This document shows positions 25,951 to 33,260 of a stretch of DNA of 33,260 nt, one piece after another (position 1 is the stretch's first letter; every line of letters starts with the position of its first letter). Origin of the DNA: Anaerovibrio sp. (lineage in GTDB: Bacteria; Bacillota; Negativicutes; Selenomonadales; Selenomonadaceae); contig JAFVER010000172.1 in assembly GCA_017475925.1 (NCBI GenBank), forward strand, positions 1 through 33,260. Reading direction: 5' to 3'. The notes beneath the pieces were generated by a model that made no database searches, was not told where the DNA came from, and worked only from the letters and a program-made list of their open reading frames with translations. Position numbers and translations under genes: made by a program.

Positions 25951-26823
25951 TTATTTAATCTGGGCTGCAACCTCAGCTGCAAAATCTTCATTTTTCTTTT
26001 CAAGACCCTCGCCCATCTCAAACCGGGTAAAGCGAAGAACTTTAACATCACCCAGGATATCCTGAATGGTCTCGTGGTCAGCAGATTTGAAGAATTCCTG
26101 CTCAACCAGGCAAATCTCTTTATAGGTTTTATTGAGACGTCCCTCAACCATCTTATCAACAATGTTTTCTGGCTTGCCCTCTTCCAAAGCCTGTGCCCGC
26201 AGCACAGCACGCTCATGGTCAAGATATTCTGGATCAACACCACTACGGTCAATGCTCTGTGGCTTCTGGGCGGTAATCTGAAGCGCAATATCCTGAGCCA
26301 GCTCGTCACTGCCACCAGAAAGCTCAACAACTACACCAATCTTTCCACCCATATGGATATAGGTAGCAAGCTTCTTATCAGAGGTATAAACAACAAAACG
26401 ACGAAGAGACAGCTTCTCACCAATGGAAGCCACAGCCTCAGTCATAACATCAGCTACAGTCTTGCCATCAAGCATGGAAGCATTCAGAGCATCCAAATCA
26501 GCTGGTTTTGTAGCAATGATATGCTCAGCAATCTTCTTTACCAATGCCTTGAAGTTCTCGTTCTTGGCAACAAAGTCGGTTTCAGAATTAACCTCAACAA
26601 GGCAGGCAGTGTTGGTTTCCTTATCAAAGGCAGCAGCCACAACACCCTCAGAGGCAATACGGCCAGCCTTTTTAGCGGCCTTGGAAATACCCTTCTCACG
26701 AAGATAATCAATTGCCTTATCCTTATCACCATCGCACTCAACCAGGGCCTTCTTGCAGTCCATCATACCAGCACCGGTAATTTCACGCAGTTCTTTTACT
26801 AACGCAGCAGTAATCTGTGCCAT
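25951..26823 (-). CDS. tsf: Translation elongation factor Ts
   Basis: 290-aa guanine-nucleotide exchange factor for EF-Tu. An N-terminal UBA-like domain ([24 protein letters not shown]), the EF-Tu-contacting TDFVAKN motif and the dimer-core domains are present. ATG behind AGGAGG. Follows rpsB after a 90-bp gap holding an attenuator hairpin. Confidence 0.97.
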   Translation of the reverse strand: MAQITAALVKELREITGAGMMDCKKALVECDGDKDKAIDYLREKGISKAAKKAGRIASEGVVAAAFDKETNTACLVEVNSETDFVAKNENFKALVKKIAEHIIATKPADLDALNASMLDGKTVADVMTEAVASIGEKLSLRRFVVYTSDKKLATYIHMGGKIGVVVELSGGSDELAQDIALQITAQKPQSIDRSGVDPEYLDHERAVLRAQALEEGKPENIVDKMVEGRLNKTYKEICLVEQEFFKSADHETIQDILGDVKVLRFTRFEMGEGLEKKNEDFAAEVAAQIK

Positions 26824-26872
26824 TATTTATTTCCTCCTAATATCGCAATTATAATTAATGTAGGCATTAAAT

Positions 26873-26901
26873 AAGGGATAAGGGATAGCCCCTTACCCCT
26901 T
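26873..26901 (-). terminator. Attenuator between rpsB and tsf
   Basis: On the minus strand AAGGGGTAAGGGG pairs with TCCCTTATCCCTT (13 positions, two of them G-U) around CTA, then ATTTAATG. The G-U pairs would be A-C clashes on the other strand. The weak U run suggests partial termination. Confidence 0.65.
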
Positions 26902-26913
26902 TTATGTTTTGTA

Positions 26914-27636
26914 TTATTCAGCCTCAGCTTCTTCGGCTGAATCCTCAGTTGACTGACCCTGACGACCCTCGATAACAGCATCAGCGATTTTACCAGTCAA
27001 AAGCCTTACTGCACGAATGGCATCATCATTACCTGGAATTGGATAATCAATTTCGTCTGGATCACAGTTTGTATCAATGATTGCTACAATAGGAATATTC
27101 AGCTTGTGTGCCTCTGCTACAGCAATCCTCTCCTTGCGAGGATCAACAACAAAGAGTGCTCCTGGCAGCTCCTTCATTTCCTTAATGCCGCCAAGATACT
27201 TCTCAAGCTTATCCATTTCATGTCTGAGGCCAAGCACTTCCTTCTTGGTAAGTACATCAAAGGTACCATCCTCAGCCATGGTTTCAAGCTCCTTCAGACG
27301 CTTTACACGAGCCTGAATAGTCTTGAAGTTGGTCATCATACCACCAAGCCAACGCTCGTTGACATAATACATATCAGCCTTAATGGCCTCTTCCTTAATG
27401 GCCTCCTGAGCCTGCTTCTTGGTACCAACGAACAGAATTGATTTGCCCTCTTCTGCAACGCTGCGAACAAAATTGTAAGCCTCCTCAGCCTTCTTTACAG
27501 TCTTCTGAAGATCAATGATATAGATACCATTGCGCTCAGTAAAGATGTACTTGGCCATCTTAGGATTCCATCTTCTTGTCTGATGTCCAAAGTGAACACC
27601 AGCCTCTAATAACTGTTTCATAGAAACAACTGACAT
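26914..27636 (-). CDS. rpsB: 30S ribosomal protein S2
   Basis: 240-aa ribosomal protein needed for late 30S assembly and S1 binding. [42 protein letters not shown] and IVDTNCDP-like (here IIDTNCDP) are diagnostic. The C-terminus is short and acidic ([11 protein letters not shown]). ATG behind GGAGGTG. First gene of the conserved block. Confidence 0.97.
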   Translation of the reverse strand: MSVVSMKQLLEAGVHFGHQTRRWNPKMAKYIFTERNGIYIIDLQKTVKKAEEAYNFVRSVAEEGKSILFVGTKKQAQEAIKEEAIKADMYYVNERWLGGMMTNFKTIQARVKRLKELETMAEDGTFDVLTKKEVLGLRHEMDKLEKYLGGIKEMKELPGALFVVDPRKERIAVAEAHKLNIPIVAIIDTNCDPDEIDYPIPGNDDAIRAVRLLTGKIADAVIEGRQGQSTEDSAEEAEAE

Positions 27637-27792
27637 AATGGTGCACCTCCTGTTTTCTTTTCCTCCGCCAGCCTCATCCGACTACACCACCACCTTGGGC
27701 ACAGGGTAACCGTCCTCCAGCGTGCGTTTTTAATTACACCGTTTGATAGTCTATCATAAGAGCTATGATTATGCAACTGTTTTTTTATGGCA
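27637..27792 (-). promoter_or_regulatory. Leader and candidate promoter of rpsB
   Basis: 156-bp gap without a gene. A weak promoter candidate reads TTGCAT, 17 bp, TAGACT (27748-27776), with a small palindrome TGATAG-A-CTATCA over the -10. The leader from about 27740 to 27637 is GC-richer than the surroundings and could be an S2-binding autoregulatory RNA, but I cannot assign a fold. Confidence 0.35.
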
Positions 27793-29226
27793 TTACCCTT
27801 GAGTCAGGCTGTAGCACCCCGGCATTATTTCCCGAGATGATTTTATCCGTACCTCCACCCCAAGGTCCCGTTTCAGAGCGCTAAAGCACTCCGAGGCTTT
27901 CAGCTCATTGGCTGCACTGGAATGAAGCTCCAAAATATAGCCTTCCTTGGCATGCTTTCTCGCTTCTATCCGCCGTATATTTCTACATACCTTTACGGCA
28001 ATACTTTCTGGAGATAATACCCTGCCGGTGCCTTGACAAGCCGGACATTGACAGAGTAACAGACTATCCAGACTTTTTCGGGATTTACGTCTTGTTATTT
28101 CCACCAGACCAAGGGCCGTTATATCAACAACATTGGTTTTTGAGCGGTCAGTTGCTGCTGTTTGGCGAAGTCTGTCCAAAAGGGCCTGATTTTGTTGCTC
28201 ATTTTCCATATCAATGAAATCCACCAATATCATACCACCGATGTCCCTAAGCCGCAGCTGCCGCATTATTTCGTCAGCGGCCTCCAAATTCAGCTTATAT
28301 ACCGTGTCAGCAAGGTTTAAATCCCCCACAAAGCTGCCGGTATTGACATCAATTACCGTCATGGCCTCAGTTTTATCAATAACCAGAAAGCCCCCGGATT
28401 TAAGCTCCACAACTCGATTATCCAGGTGGCTGATTGCTTCCGAAAGGCCGTCAGCCTCAAATATATTGTTCCCGGAATAATGCTCCAATTTACCCAATGA
28501 CGATGGAGAAATATGCTTTACCAGCTCACAGACCCGGTTGTACGTGCTTTCATCGTCAATGAGCATCCTATCTACATCATCAGTAAAATAATCCCGCACA
28601 ATTCTTATCACAAGATCAGCATCACGATAAAGCATAGCACTCTGTCCAGCCCGCTTGGCCTTGGACATAATTTCTTCCCATACCCTGAGCAGATAACGAA
28701 TGTCGCTTACTATACGCTCCGAGGGCTGACCAGCTGCCGCCGTACGAATTATTATTCCCATTCCCGCCGGACACTCAGCTGCCACAATATCATGAAGCCG
28801 TTGCCGTTCCTCTGTGTCATCAATGCGATGGGAAATACCAATATAAGCTGAGTTAGGCATAAGCACCACATGACGACCTGGTAAAGACAGATGCGTTGTA
28901 GCCCGGGGTCCCTTGGTGCCAACCTCATCCTTTATTATCTGCACTACCACATCCTGCCCCACCGTTATGCTTTCACGGGGGGCATTTGCCTTCACCTCGG
29001 CCGGCACCTTACCGTTTCCGATGTATAAAAAGGCATTTTTATTCTGCCCAATATCCACAAAGGCAGCCTGCATACCCTTTAGAACGTTCTGGACCTGCCC
29101 CTTATATATATTTCCCACCAAATGAGCATGATTGGAGCGTTCCAGCTCAAGTCCTGTCATCTTACCATTTTCAACAATCGCCATTCTGGTTTCTTCCGGC
29201 ATAACATTTACATATATGGTTTTCAA
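27793..29226 (-). CDS. rng: Ribonuclease G/E family endoribonuclease
   Basis: 477-aa single-strand endoribonuclease for rRNA 5' maturation and mRNA decay. An S1 domain (about 35-115, GNIYKGQVQNVLKGMQAAFVDIG) is followed by the catalytic core with VIDVNTGSF and VDFIDME, whose Asp residues bind magnesium, and by the zinc-link CPAC (CQCPACQGTG). It lacks the long C-terminal scaffold of RNase E, so RNase G is the better name. TTG start 8 nt after AGGAGG. Grouped with DUF2344 and a radical SAM gene. Confidence 0.95.
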   Translation of the reverse strand: MKTIYVNVMPEETRMAIVENGKMTGLELERSNHAHLVGNIYKGQVQNVLKGMQAAFVDIGQNKNAFLYIGNGKVPAEVKANAPRESITVGQDVVVQIIKDEVGTKGPRATTHLSLPGRHVVLMPNSAYIGISHRIDDTEERQRLHDIVAAECPAGMGIIIRTAAAGQPSERIVSDIRYLLRVWEEIMSKAKRAGQSAMLYRDADLVIRIVRDYFTDDVDRMLIDDESTYNRVCELVKHISPSSLGKLEHYSGNNIFEADGLSEAISHLDNRVVELKSGGFLVIDKTEAMTVIDVNTGSFVGDLNLADTVYKLNLEAADEIMRQLRLRDIGGMILVDFIDMENEQQNQALLDRLRQTAATDRSKTNVVDITALGLVEITRRKSRKSLDSLLLCQCPACQGTGRVLSPESIAVKVCRNIRRIEARKHAKEGYILELHSSAANELKASECFSALKRDLGVEVRIKSSREIMPGCYSLTQG

Positions 29227-29261
29227 GGCAAAGTCCTCCTTTCTGCACGTTCTTGTTATTT

Positions 29262-29966
29262 TTATACCAAATCAATCAGTGGTTTTCCCTGTCCCAGAAG
29301 CTGGCTGCGGTTTATAAGCGCCTTTCCCATATCTATTGGCAAGCCATATTTCTTTACCAAAAGCTCTAAAATTTCCACCGGCTTAATACTGCCGGATTGG
29401 GTGATGGCAATATTCATGTCCAATACCACCCTTTCCCCTACCATAGAAGCTTTTACCTGGTCCAGCATATACTGCTTCACCTCGATATCCCGGGTCTTTT
29501 TCGGTGTAACACGATGGTAGGTTATGACAGTCGCCTGGTTAAACTTATGGATGGCTGCCAAGGCCTTGCTCCAGTCCCCCACCAAGGGAGCCTCTATCTC
29601 GTATAGGCCCTGTTCCACCTCAGCCATAAGCGCCTTGTGCTTTTTCCCTTCACAGGGTCTTGGCTCCTTTACAGGCTTTAATCTGATTAGCTTTATCCCC
29701 GGTGGCAGTGCCCTACTGAGCCGGTCAAAAACTTCCGGCTGACACAAGGGCTTTGTAAGTTCAAAATCCATATACTCTGCATCACTGGTCACCCCCAAAG
29801 ACAAGGGAGAAGCAAAGGACATTTTTAAATGGGGATTGAAGCCTTCACTGTAGGCAGCCGGCAGCTTCGCCCGCCGTATAGCTCTTTCCATGACTCCAGC
29901 ATAATCAAGATGAGAAATATATCTAATCTCATCTCCTTTAGTCAGCTGAGCACGATATTTATACAT
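29262..29966 (-). CDS. DUF2344 / radical SAM-linked protein
   Basis: 234-aa protein of the family found next to, or fused to, the TIGR03960-type radical SAM protein. YRAQLTKGDEIRYISHLD at the start and AYSEGFNPHLKMSFASPLSLG are its hallmarks. Its ATG overlaps the end of the radical SAM gene by 8 bp, so the pair is coupled and probably works as a complex. The function is unknown; an RNA-modification role has been thought likely because of the RNase G and ribosomal neighbours. Confidence 0.9.
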   Translation of the reverse strand: MYKYRAQLTKGDEIRYISHLDYAGVMERAIRRAKLPAAYSEGFNPHLKMSFASPLSLGVTSDAEYMDFELTKPLCQPEVFDRLSRALPPGIKLIRLKPVKEPRPCEGKKHKALMAEVEQGLYEIEAPLVGDWSKALAAIHKFNQATVITYHRVTPKKTRDIEVKQYMLDQVKASMVGERVVLDMNIAITQSGSIKPVEILELLVKKYGLPIDMGKALINRSQLLGQGKPLIDLV

Positions 29967-31827
29967 TTCCCCCTACCTCACTTTGCTGATGATCTATAAC
30001 ACTGGCCCCCAAAGCTGGACACACTCCACAAGCCGAGCAGTTTCCCCGACGGCAATCCTCGGTAAGCTCAGCCTGCAACGCCTTTTCATATTCCCGTTGC
30101 AGAAATTCCCGACTTACCCCCGGTGAAGTATGCTCCCAGGGTAACGGTTCATCAAGCTTGCGGCTGCGCTCATTATATTCCGTTAAATCAACACCACATT
30201 TCTCGAAGGCTCCATACCATACGTCTTCCTTAAACAAATCCGTCCAGCCATCAAATTTGGCTCCGTCCAGCCATGCCTGATAAATCACCTTATTAAGGCG
30301 ACGGTCACCACGGGAAATCGCTCCCTCCAATACACTGACCCTGGCATCGTGATAATGAAATTTCACAGCCCGCTCCTGAATACTGTCCTTCAACAGTTGC
30401 TGGCGTCGCTCAAATTCAGCCTTCGGAAGCTGTCCAAACCACTGAAAAGGAGTATGGGGCTTTGGCACAAAGCACGACACACTTATTGTTACAGTAACCC
30501 CCCATTTTCCGGTTACCTCTTTGTACTTACGGGCAACCTTTTCTGCCAGACGGGCTATCCCTACAATATCCTCATCAGTTTCTGTAGGAAGTCCCATCAT
30601 GAAATACAGCTTTACCTGTTTCCAGCCCTGCCTGAAGGCGGCTTCCACTGCCGTCATGAGGTTTTCCTCAGTAACTCCCTTATTGATAACATCCCTAAGC
30701 CGTTGGGTTCCTGCCTCAGGAGCAAAGGTAAGTCCACTCTTTCTGACCTGCTGCATTTTGTGGGCCAAATCAATGGAAAAGCTGTCTATTCTAAGGGATG
30801 GCAGAGAAAAGCTGACCTTTTCCTCTGCAAAGTCAGAAAACAGGTCATCTACCAATTCCCCAAGACAGGAATAATCGGCCGAGCTAAGAGAGGTCAGGGA
30901 TATTTCATTATAGCCACTGTAATCCACCAGCTTCCTGGCTAATTGCCGCAGGTATTCAGGGCTTCGTTCCCTTACAGGACGATATGAGGTTCCTGCCTGA
31001 CAAAACCGGCAGCCTCTGGTGCAGCCCCGAAAGAGCTCCAGCATTATGCGGTCATGGACAATGCCTATATATGGCATAACAGGCTTCTCCACAAAATGCA
31101 CCCCATCAATATCTCTTATTACCCGCTTGTATATCTTGGCTTTAGCTTCCAAAGCCGTTGGTTCTATTGAAGAAAAATACCCATTTTCTCCATATTTAAC
31201 CTCATAAAAGGAAGGTACATAAATACCTTCCAGTTTAGCGGCCTCTCTCAAAAAGCCTGCCCGACCGCCAGGGCGCCCGCATTTTTTCCATTGCACAAAA
31301 GCCTCCGCGACTTCAGAAATAACCTCTTCTCCTTCACCAAGAATAAAGAAGTCAAAAAATTCGCATATAGGCTCCGTGTTGTAAACCGTAGGACCGCCAC
31401 CTACTACAAAGGTATCCCCTTCGGCCCGGTCTTTTGCCCAAATTGGTATTCCAGCTAAATCCAACATGTTCAGCACATTGGAATAAATCATTTCATATTG
31501 AAGTGAAAAGCCGAGAATATCAAATTTGTTTATTTCAGTAAAGCTCTCTAAAGAAAAAAGGGGGATATTACGCTGACGCATAATATCTTCCATATCAATC
31601 CATGGGGCATAAACCCGTTCACAAAGGGTATCATGACGGTTATTTAAAATTTCATATAAAATCTTCAATCCCAGATTGGACATGCCTACTTCATAAACAT
31701 CAGCCAGGGACAGGGCAAAATGACAGTCCACATCATCCCATGGCTTATGCACCGCATTTAATTCATGACCTGTATAGCGGGCTGGTTTTTCAACTGCCTG
31801 CAATATGGCAGGCTCTAATTTTATCAT
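29959..31827 (-). CDS. Radical SAM protein, TIGR03960-type family
   Basis: 622-aa radical SAM enzyme. The N-terminal 1-250 region resembles a B12-binding-like domain (VVGGGPTVYNTEPICEFFDF, FILGEGEEV). The SAM cluster is C269-x3-C273-x2-C276 in RGCTRGCRFCQAG, followed by the barrel (FAPEAGTQRLRDVINKG). The C-terminus has a second cysteine group C592-x4-C597-x2-C600-x2-C603 (CRRGNCSACGVC), probably an extra metal or cluster site. ATG behind AGGAG. Substrate unknown. Confidence 0.92.
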   Translation of the reverse strand: MIKLEPAILQAVEKPARYTGHELNAVHKPWDDVDCHFALSLADVYEVGMSNLGLKILYEILNNRHDTLCERVYAPWIDMEDIMRQRNIPLFSLESFTEINKFDILGFSLQYEMIYSNVLNMLDLAGIPIWAKDRAEGDTFVVGGGPTVYNTEPICEFFDFFILGEGEEVISEVAEAFVQWKKCGRPGGRAGFLREAAKLEGIYVPSFYEVKYGENGYFSSIEPTALEAKAKIYKRVIRDIDGVHFVEKPVMPYIGIVHDRIMLELFRGCTRGCRFCQAGTSYRPVRERSPEYLRQLARKLVDYSGYNEISLTSLSSADYSCLGELVDDLFSDFAEEKVSFSLPSLRIDSFSIDLAHKMQQVRKSGLTFAPEAGTQRLRDVINKGVTEENLMTAVEAAFRQGWKQVKLYFMMGLPTETDEDIVGIARLAEKVARKYKEVTGKWGVTVTISVSCFVPKPHTPFQWFGQLPKAEFERRQQLLKDSIQERAVKFHYHDARVSVLEGAISRGDRRLNKVIYQAWLDGAKFDGWTDLFKEDVWYGAFEKCGVDLTEYNERSRKLDEPLPWEHTSPGVSREFLQREYEKALQAELTEDCRRGNCSACGVCPALGASVIDHQQSEVGGNV

Positions 31828-31893
31828 TGCTCAAGCTCCTCGATATTACATTCCAATAATGTAAATATTTAAAATATAACTTACTATCATGGG

Positions 31894-33003
31894 TCAAAAT
31901 TGAAGCTTTTGATTTCGTAAATAAATATTCAGCAGTATAGCCACTGCTAACATGTTCGTGGTCAAAGCACTGACACCATAGCTCATAAAAGGCAATGGAA
32001 TCCCTGTAACAGGCATGATTCCAGCGGTCATCCCCACATTTACCAGCACATGAAAAACCCACATAGAGGTTATTCCTACGGCCAACAGCATTCCGAAATT
32101 ATCCTGGGCCTGCTGGGCAATTTTTATGCCACGCCTCATAAGTAAAAGATACATCAAAAGCAAAAAGGTGGCTCCAAGGAAGCCCAATTCCTCCCCCACT
32201 ACAGCAAAAATAAAATCCGTATGATTTTCCGGCAGGAAATTAAGCTGACTCTGGGTGCCAGCAAACAGCCCCTTACCAAACAGCATCCCGGAGCCAATGG
32301 CTATCTTGGACTGAATAATGTGGTAGCCAGAGCCTAAAGGATCAACGTTTGGGTCAAAAAATACCATTATGCGCATTTTTTGATATTCCTTCAGCACAAA
32401 CATCCATAACAGAGGGGCACAGGCAACCGCAGCCCCAAACATGCCAAAAAGCAGCTTTAAGTTTACACCACAGGCAAACATCATACCGATAAAAATAGCC
32501 AAAAAAACCAGGGATGTACCTAAGTCAGGCTGCTTCAAAACCAGCAGAAAAGGCAGCCCCACATATCCCAGTAACGGGAGCAAATCTGACAAGGTATTTA
32601 ATTTACCGATTTTATCCTGAAAAACCGAGGCCATACATATAATCATTATGAGCTTTGAAAATTCCGATGGTTGGATGGATATTGGCCCCAGCTGAATCCA
32701 CCGCTGGGCACCCAAGGCAGACTGGCCAAGGAACATAACTGCCAGCAGCATTATGATATTGAAAATATATAGCTTTTTTCCATAAAGCTGAAGCATCTTG
32801 TAATCGAAGTTCATAACAAAAAGGATTACGCACACATTTACTATTGTGAATATCCCCTGACGCTGTAAAAACCAATACCGGTCTTCAGATGGAGTATTTA
32901 TATGAGTTGCACTTCCAATTGTTATAAGACTCATTATAATAATCGCTGTTACCGCCACTATGAGGGCAACATCCACTTTTCGAAGCTTTTTGTTTATAAA
33001 CAA
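31894..33003 (-). CDS. rodA: RodA, SEDS-family peptidoglycan glycosyltransferase
   Basis: 369-aa polytopic membrane polymerase for side-wall peptidoglycan in the rod complex, working with a class B PBP. About ten membrane segments; the C-terminal SEDS part has GVSALTTNMLAVAILLN, PFMSYG and FPENHTDFIFAVVGEELGF-like sequence (NFLPENHTDFIFAVVGEELG). Start TTG at 33003, 8 nt after GGAGG; another TTG five codons up lies before that site. An IS lies about 120 bp upstream. FtsW or SpoVE are alternatives, but length and context fit RodA. Confidence 0.92.
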   Translation of the reverse strand: MFINKKLRKVDVALIVAVTAIIIMSLITIGSATHINTPSEDRYWFLQRQGIFTIVNVCVILFVMNFDYKMLQLYGKKLYIFNIIMLLAVMFLGQSALGAQRWIQLGPISIQPSEFSKLIMIICMASVFQDKIGKLNTLSDLLPLLGYVGLPFLLVLKQPDLGTSLVFLAIFIGMMFACGVNLKLLFGMFGAAVACAPLLWMFVLKEYQKMRIMVFFDPNVDPLGSGYHIIQSKIAIGSGMLFGKGLFAGTQSQLNFLPENHTDFIFAVVGEELGFLGATFLLLMYLLLMRRGIKIAQQAQDNFGMLLAVGITSMWVFHVLVNVGMTAGIMPVTGIPLPFMSYGVSALTTNMLAVAILLNIYLRNQKLQF

Positions 33004-33052
33004 GGCCAGAACCTCCAAAAAAATATTTCAGTATAGTACGTATAGCCAATAT

Positions 33053-33081
33053 ATCTTATCACGAACAAAAGTAAAGAACAA
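33053..33081 (-). promoter_or_regulatory. Candidate promoter of rodA
   Basis: TTGTTC, 17 bp, TAAGAT on the minus strand, about 50 bp before the rodA start and between it and the IS. Weak match; offered because the IS terminus leaves only this stretch (33004-33121) for a native promoter. Confidence 0.3.
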
Positions 33082-33169
33082 GGATAGTGTTATTACCAAA
33101 AAAGGGCTGCTAAGCTAACCCTGAACTGCTCCCCGTCAAGAGGACAATAAAATAATATAAAATTTCTTT

Positions 33170-33198
33170 GGTCGGCAGATTCGTCTGTCGACCTTTTT
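33170..33198 (+). terminator. Plus-strand terminator with UUCG loop at the IS end
   Basis: GGTCGGCAGA pairs with TCTGTCGACC (one G-U) around TTCG, then TTTTT. It is perfect only on the plus strand; on the minus strand the G-U becomes an A-C clash. It would stop outside transcription from running into the IS antisense to the transposase. Confidence 0.85.
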
Positions 33199-33260
33199 AT
33201 GCGGCTAAATACAAGGTGTGTTTCTCTATCGGCGTCAAGATACCAAGATTACGTTGCACA
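33197..33260 (-). CDS. C-terminal fragment of an IS3-family transposase (partial)
   Basis: Reading off the right edge on the minus strand the frame ends VQRNLGILTPIEKHTLYLAA-stop. NLG-x-x-TPIE and the AA ending are typical of the integrase-type (DDE) ORFB of IS3-family elements. Only about 20 residues are inside the window, so subfamily and activity are unknown. Confidence 0.6.
   Translation of the reverse strand, partial: VQRNLGILTPIEKHTLYLAA

Larger units (their letters stand above)
33122..33260 (-). mobile_element. End of an IS3-type insertion sequence (cut by the window edge)
   Basis: TGAACTGCTCCCCGTCAAGA (33122 onward, continuing to GGACA at 33146) has the look of an IS3-family terminal inverted repeat. 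Inside it are a hairpin and then, read on the minus strand, the last codons of a transposase. The other end and any target duplication are outside the window. Confidence 0.65.

Noticed and set aside
26074-26802. 242-codon plus-strand frame opposite tsf
   Set aside because: Antisense shadow of a highly conserved gene with biased codon use; no protein-like features.

Overview
The window reads as part of the chromosome of a diderm Firmicute of the class Negativicutes (a Selenomonas- or Anaerovibrio-type anaerobe; the genus cannot be fixed by eye). The evidence is the mix of Firmicute genes (FapR, FabK, the fapR-plsX-fabH order, the radical SAM/DUF2344/RNase G block) with a Gram-negative-type RND efflux pump. 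All intact protein genes lie on the minus strand, so the text runs from high to low coordinates in transcription order. Start codons are often TTG or GTG, and several starts were moved inward to sit behind a good ribosome binding site.

Right edge (33.26-27.8 kb): the end of an IS3-type insertion sequence lies about 120 bp upstream of rodA. It is followed by a radical SAM protein, its DUF2344 partner and RNase G. Next (27.6-15.9 kb) is a long conserved block: rpsB, tsf, pyrH, frr, a small unknown gene, a 2[4Fe-4S] ferredoxin, uppS, cdsA, dxr, rseP, ispG, proS and an unexpected ZnuA-like metal-binding lipoprotein. It links translation, isoprenoid supply, undecaprenyl-PP and CDP-diacylglycerol synthesis and envelope proteolysis. 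Then come DUF177-rpmF from a consensus promoter, and the fatty-acid operon fapR-plsX-fabH-fabK-fabD-fabG-acpP-(FabX-like)-fabF-rnc from a promoter with a FapR-like operator (14.9-6.1 kb). Left part (5.9-0.6 kb): a metallo-beta-lactamase-fold hydrolase and an AcrA/AcrB-type efflux pair.

Regulation visible in the DNA: strong hairpin terminators or attenuators after rpmF, tsf, rnc and the RND gene, and inside operons (acpP/fabX-like, rpsB/tsf, ferredoxin/uppS). Operator-like palindromes precede fapR, the efflux pair and the MBL gene.

The least explained content is repetitive. A structured element of about 235 bp occurs twice (2-339 and 21956-22189), and the first copy has an internal 103-bp tandem duplication. 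In three places base changes between copies keep the hairpins paired only if the plus strand is the RNA, opposite to every gene here. A second, 58-bp hairpin repeat occurs at 5973-6030 and 25849-25907, and a MITE-like inverted-repeat element lies next to the fapR promoter. The most interesting protein observation is the FabX/UfaA-like flavoprotein with a four-cysteine cluster inside the fatty-acid operon, a candidate for anaerobic unsaturated fatty-acid synthesis.
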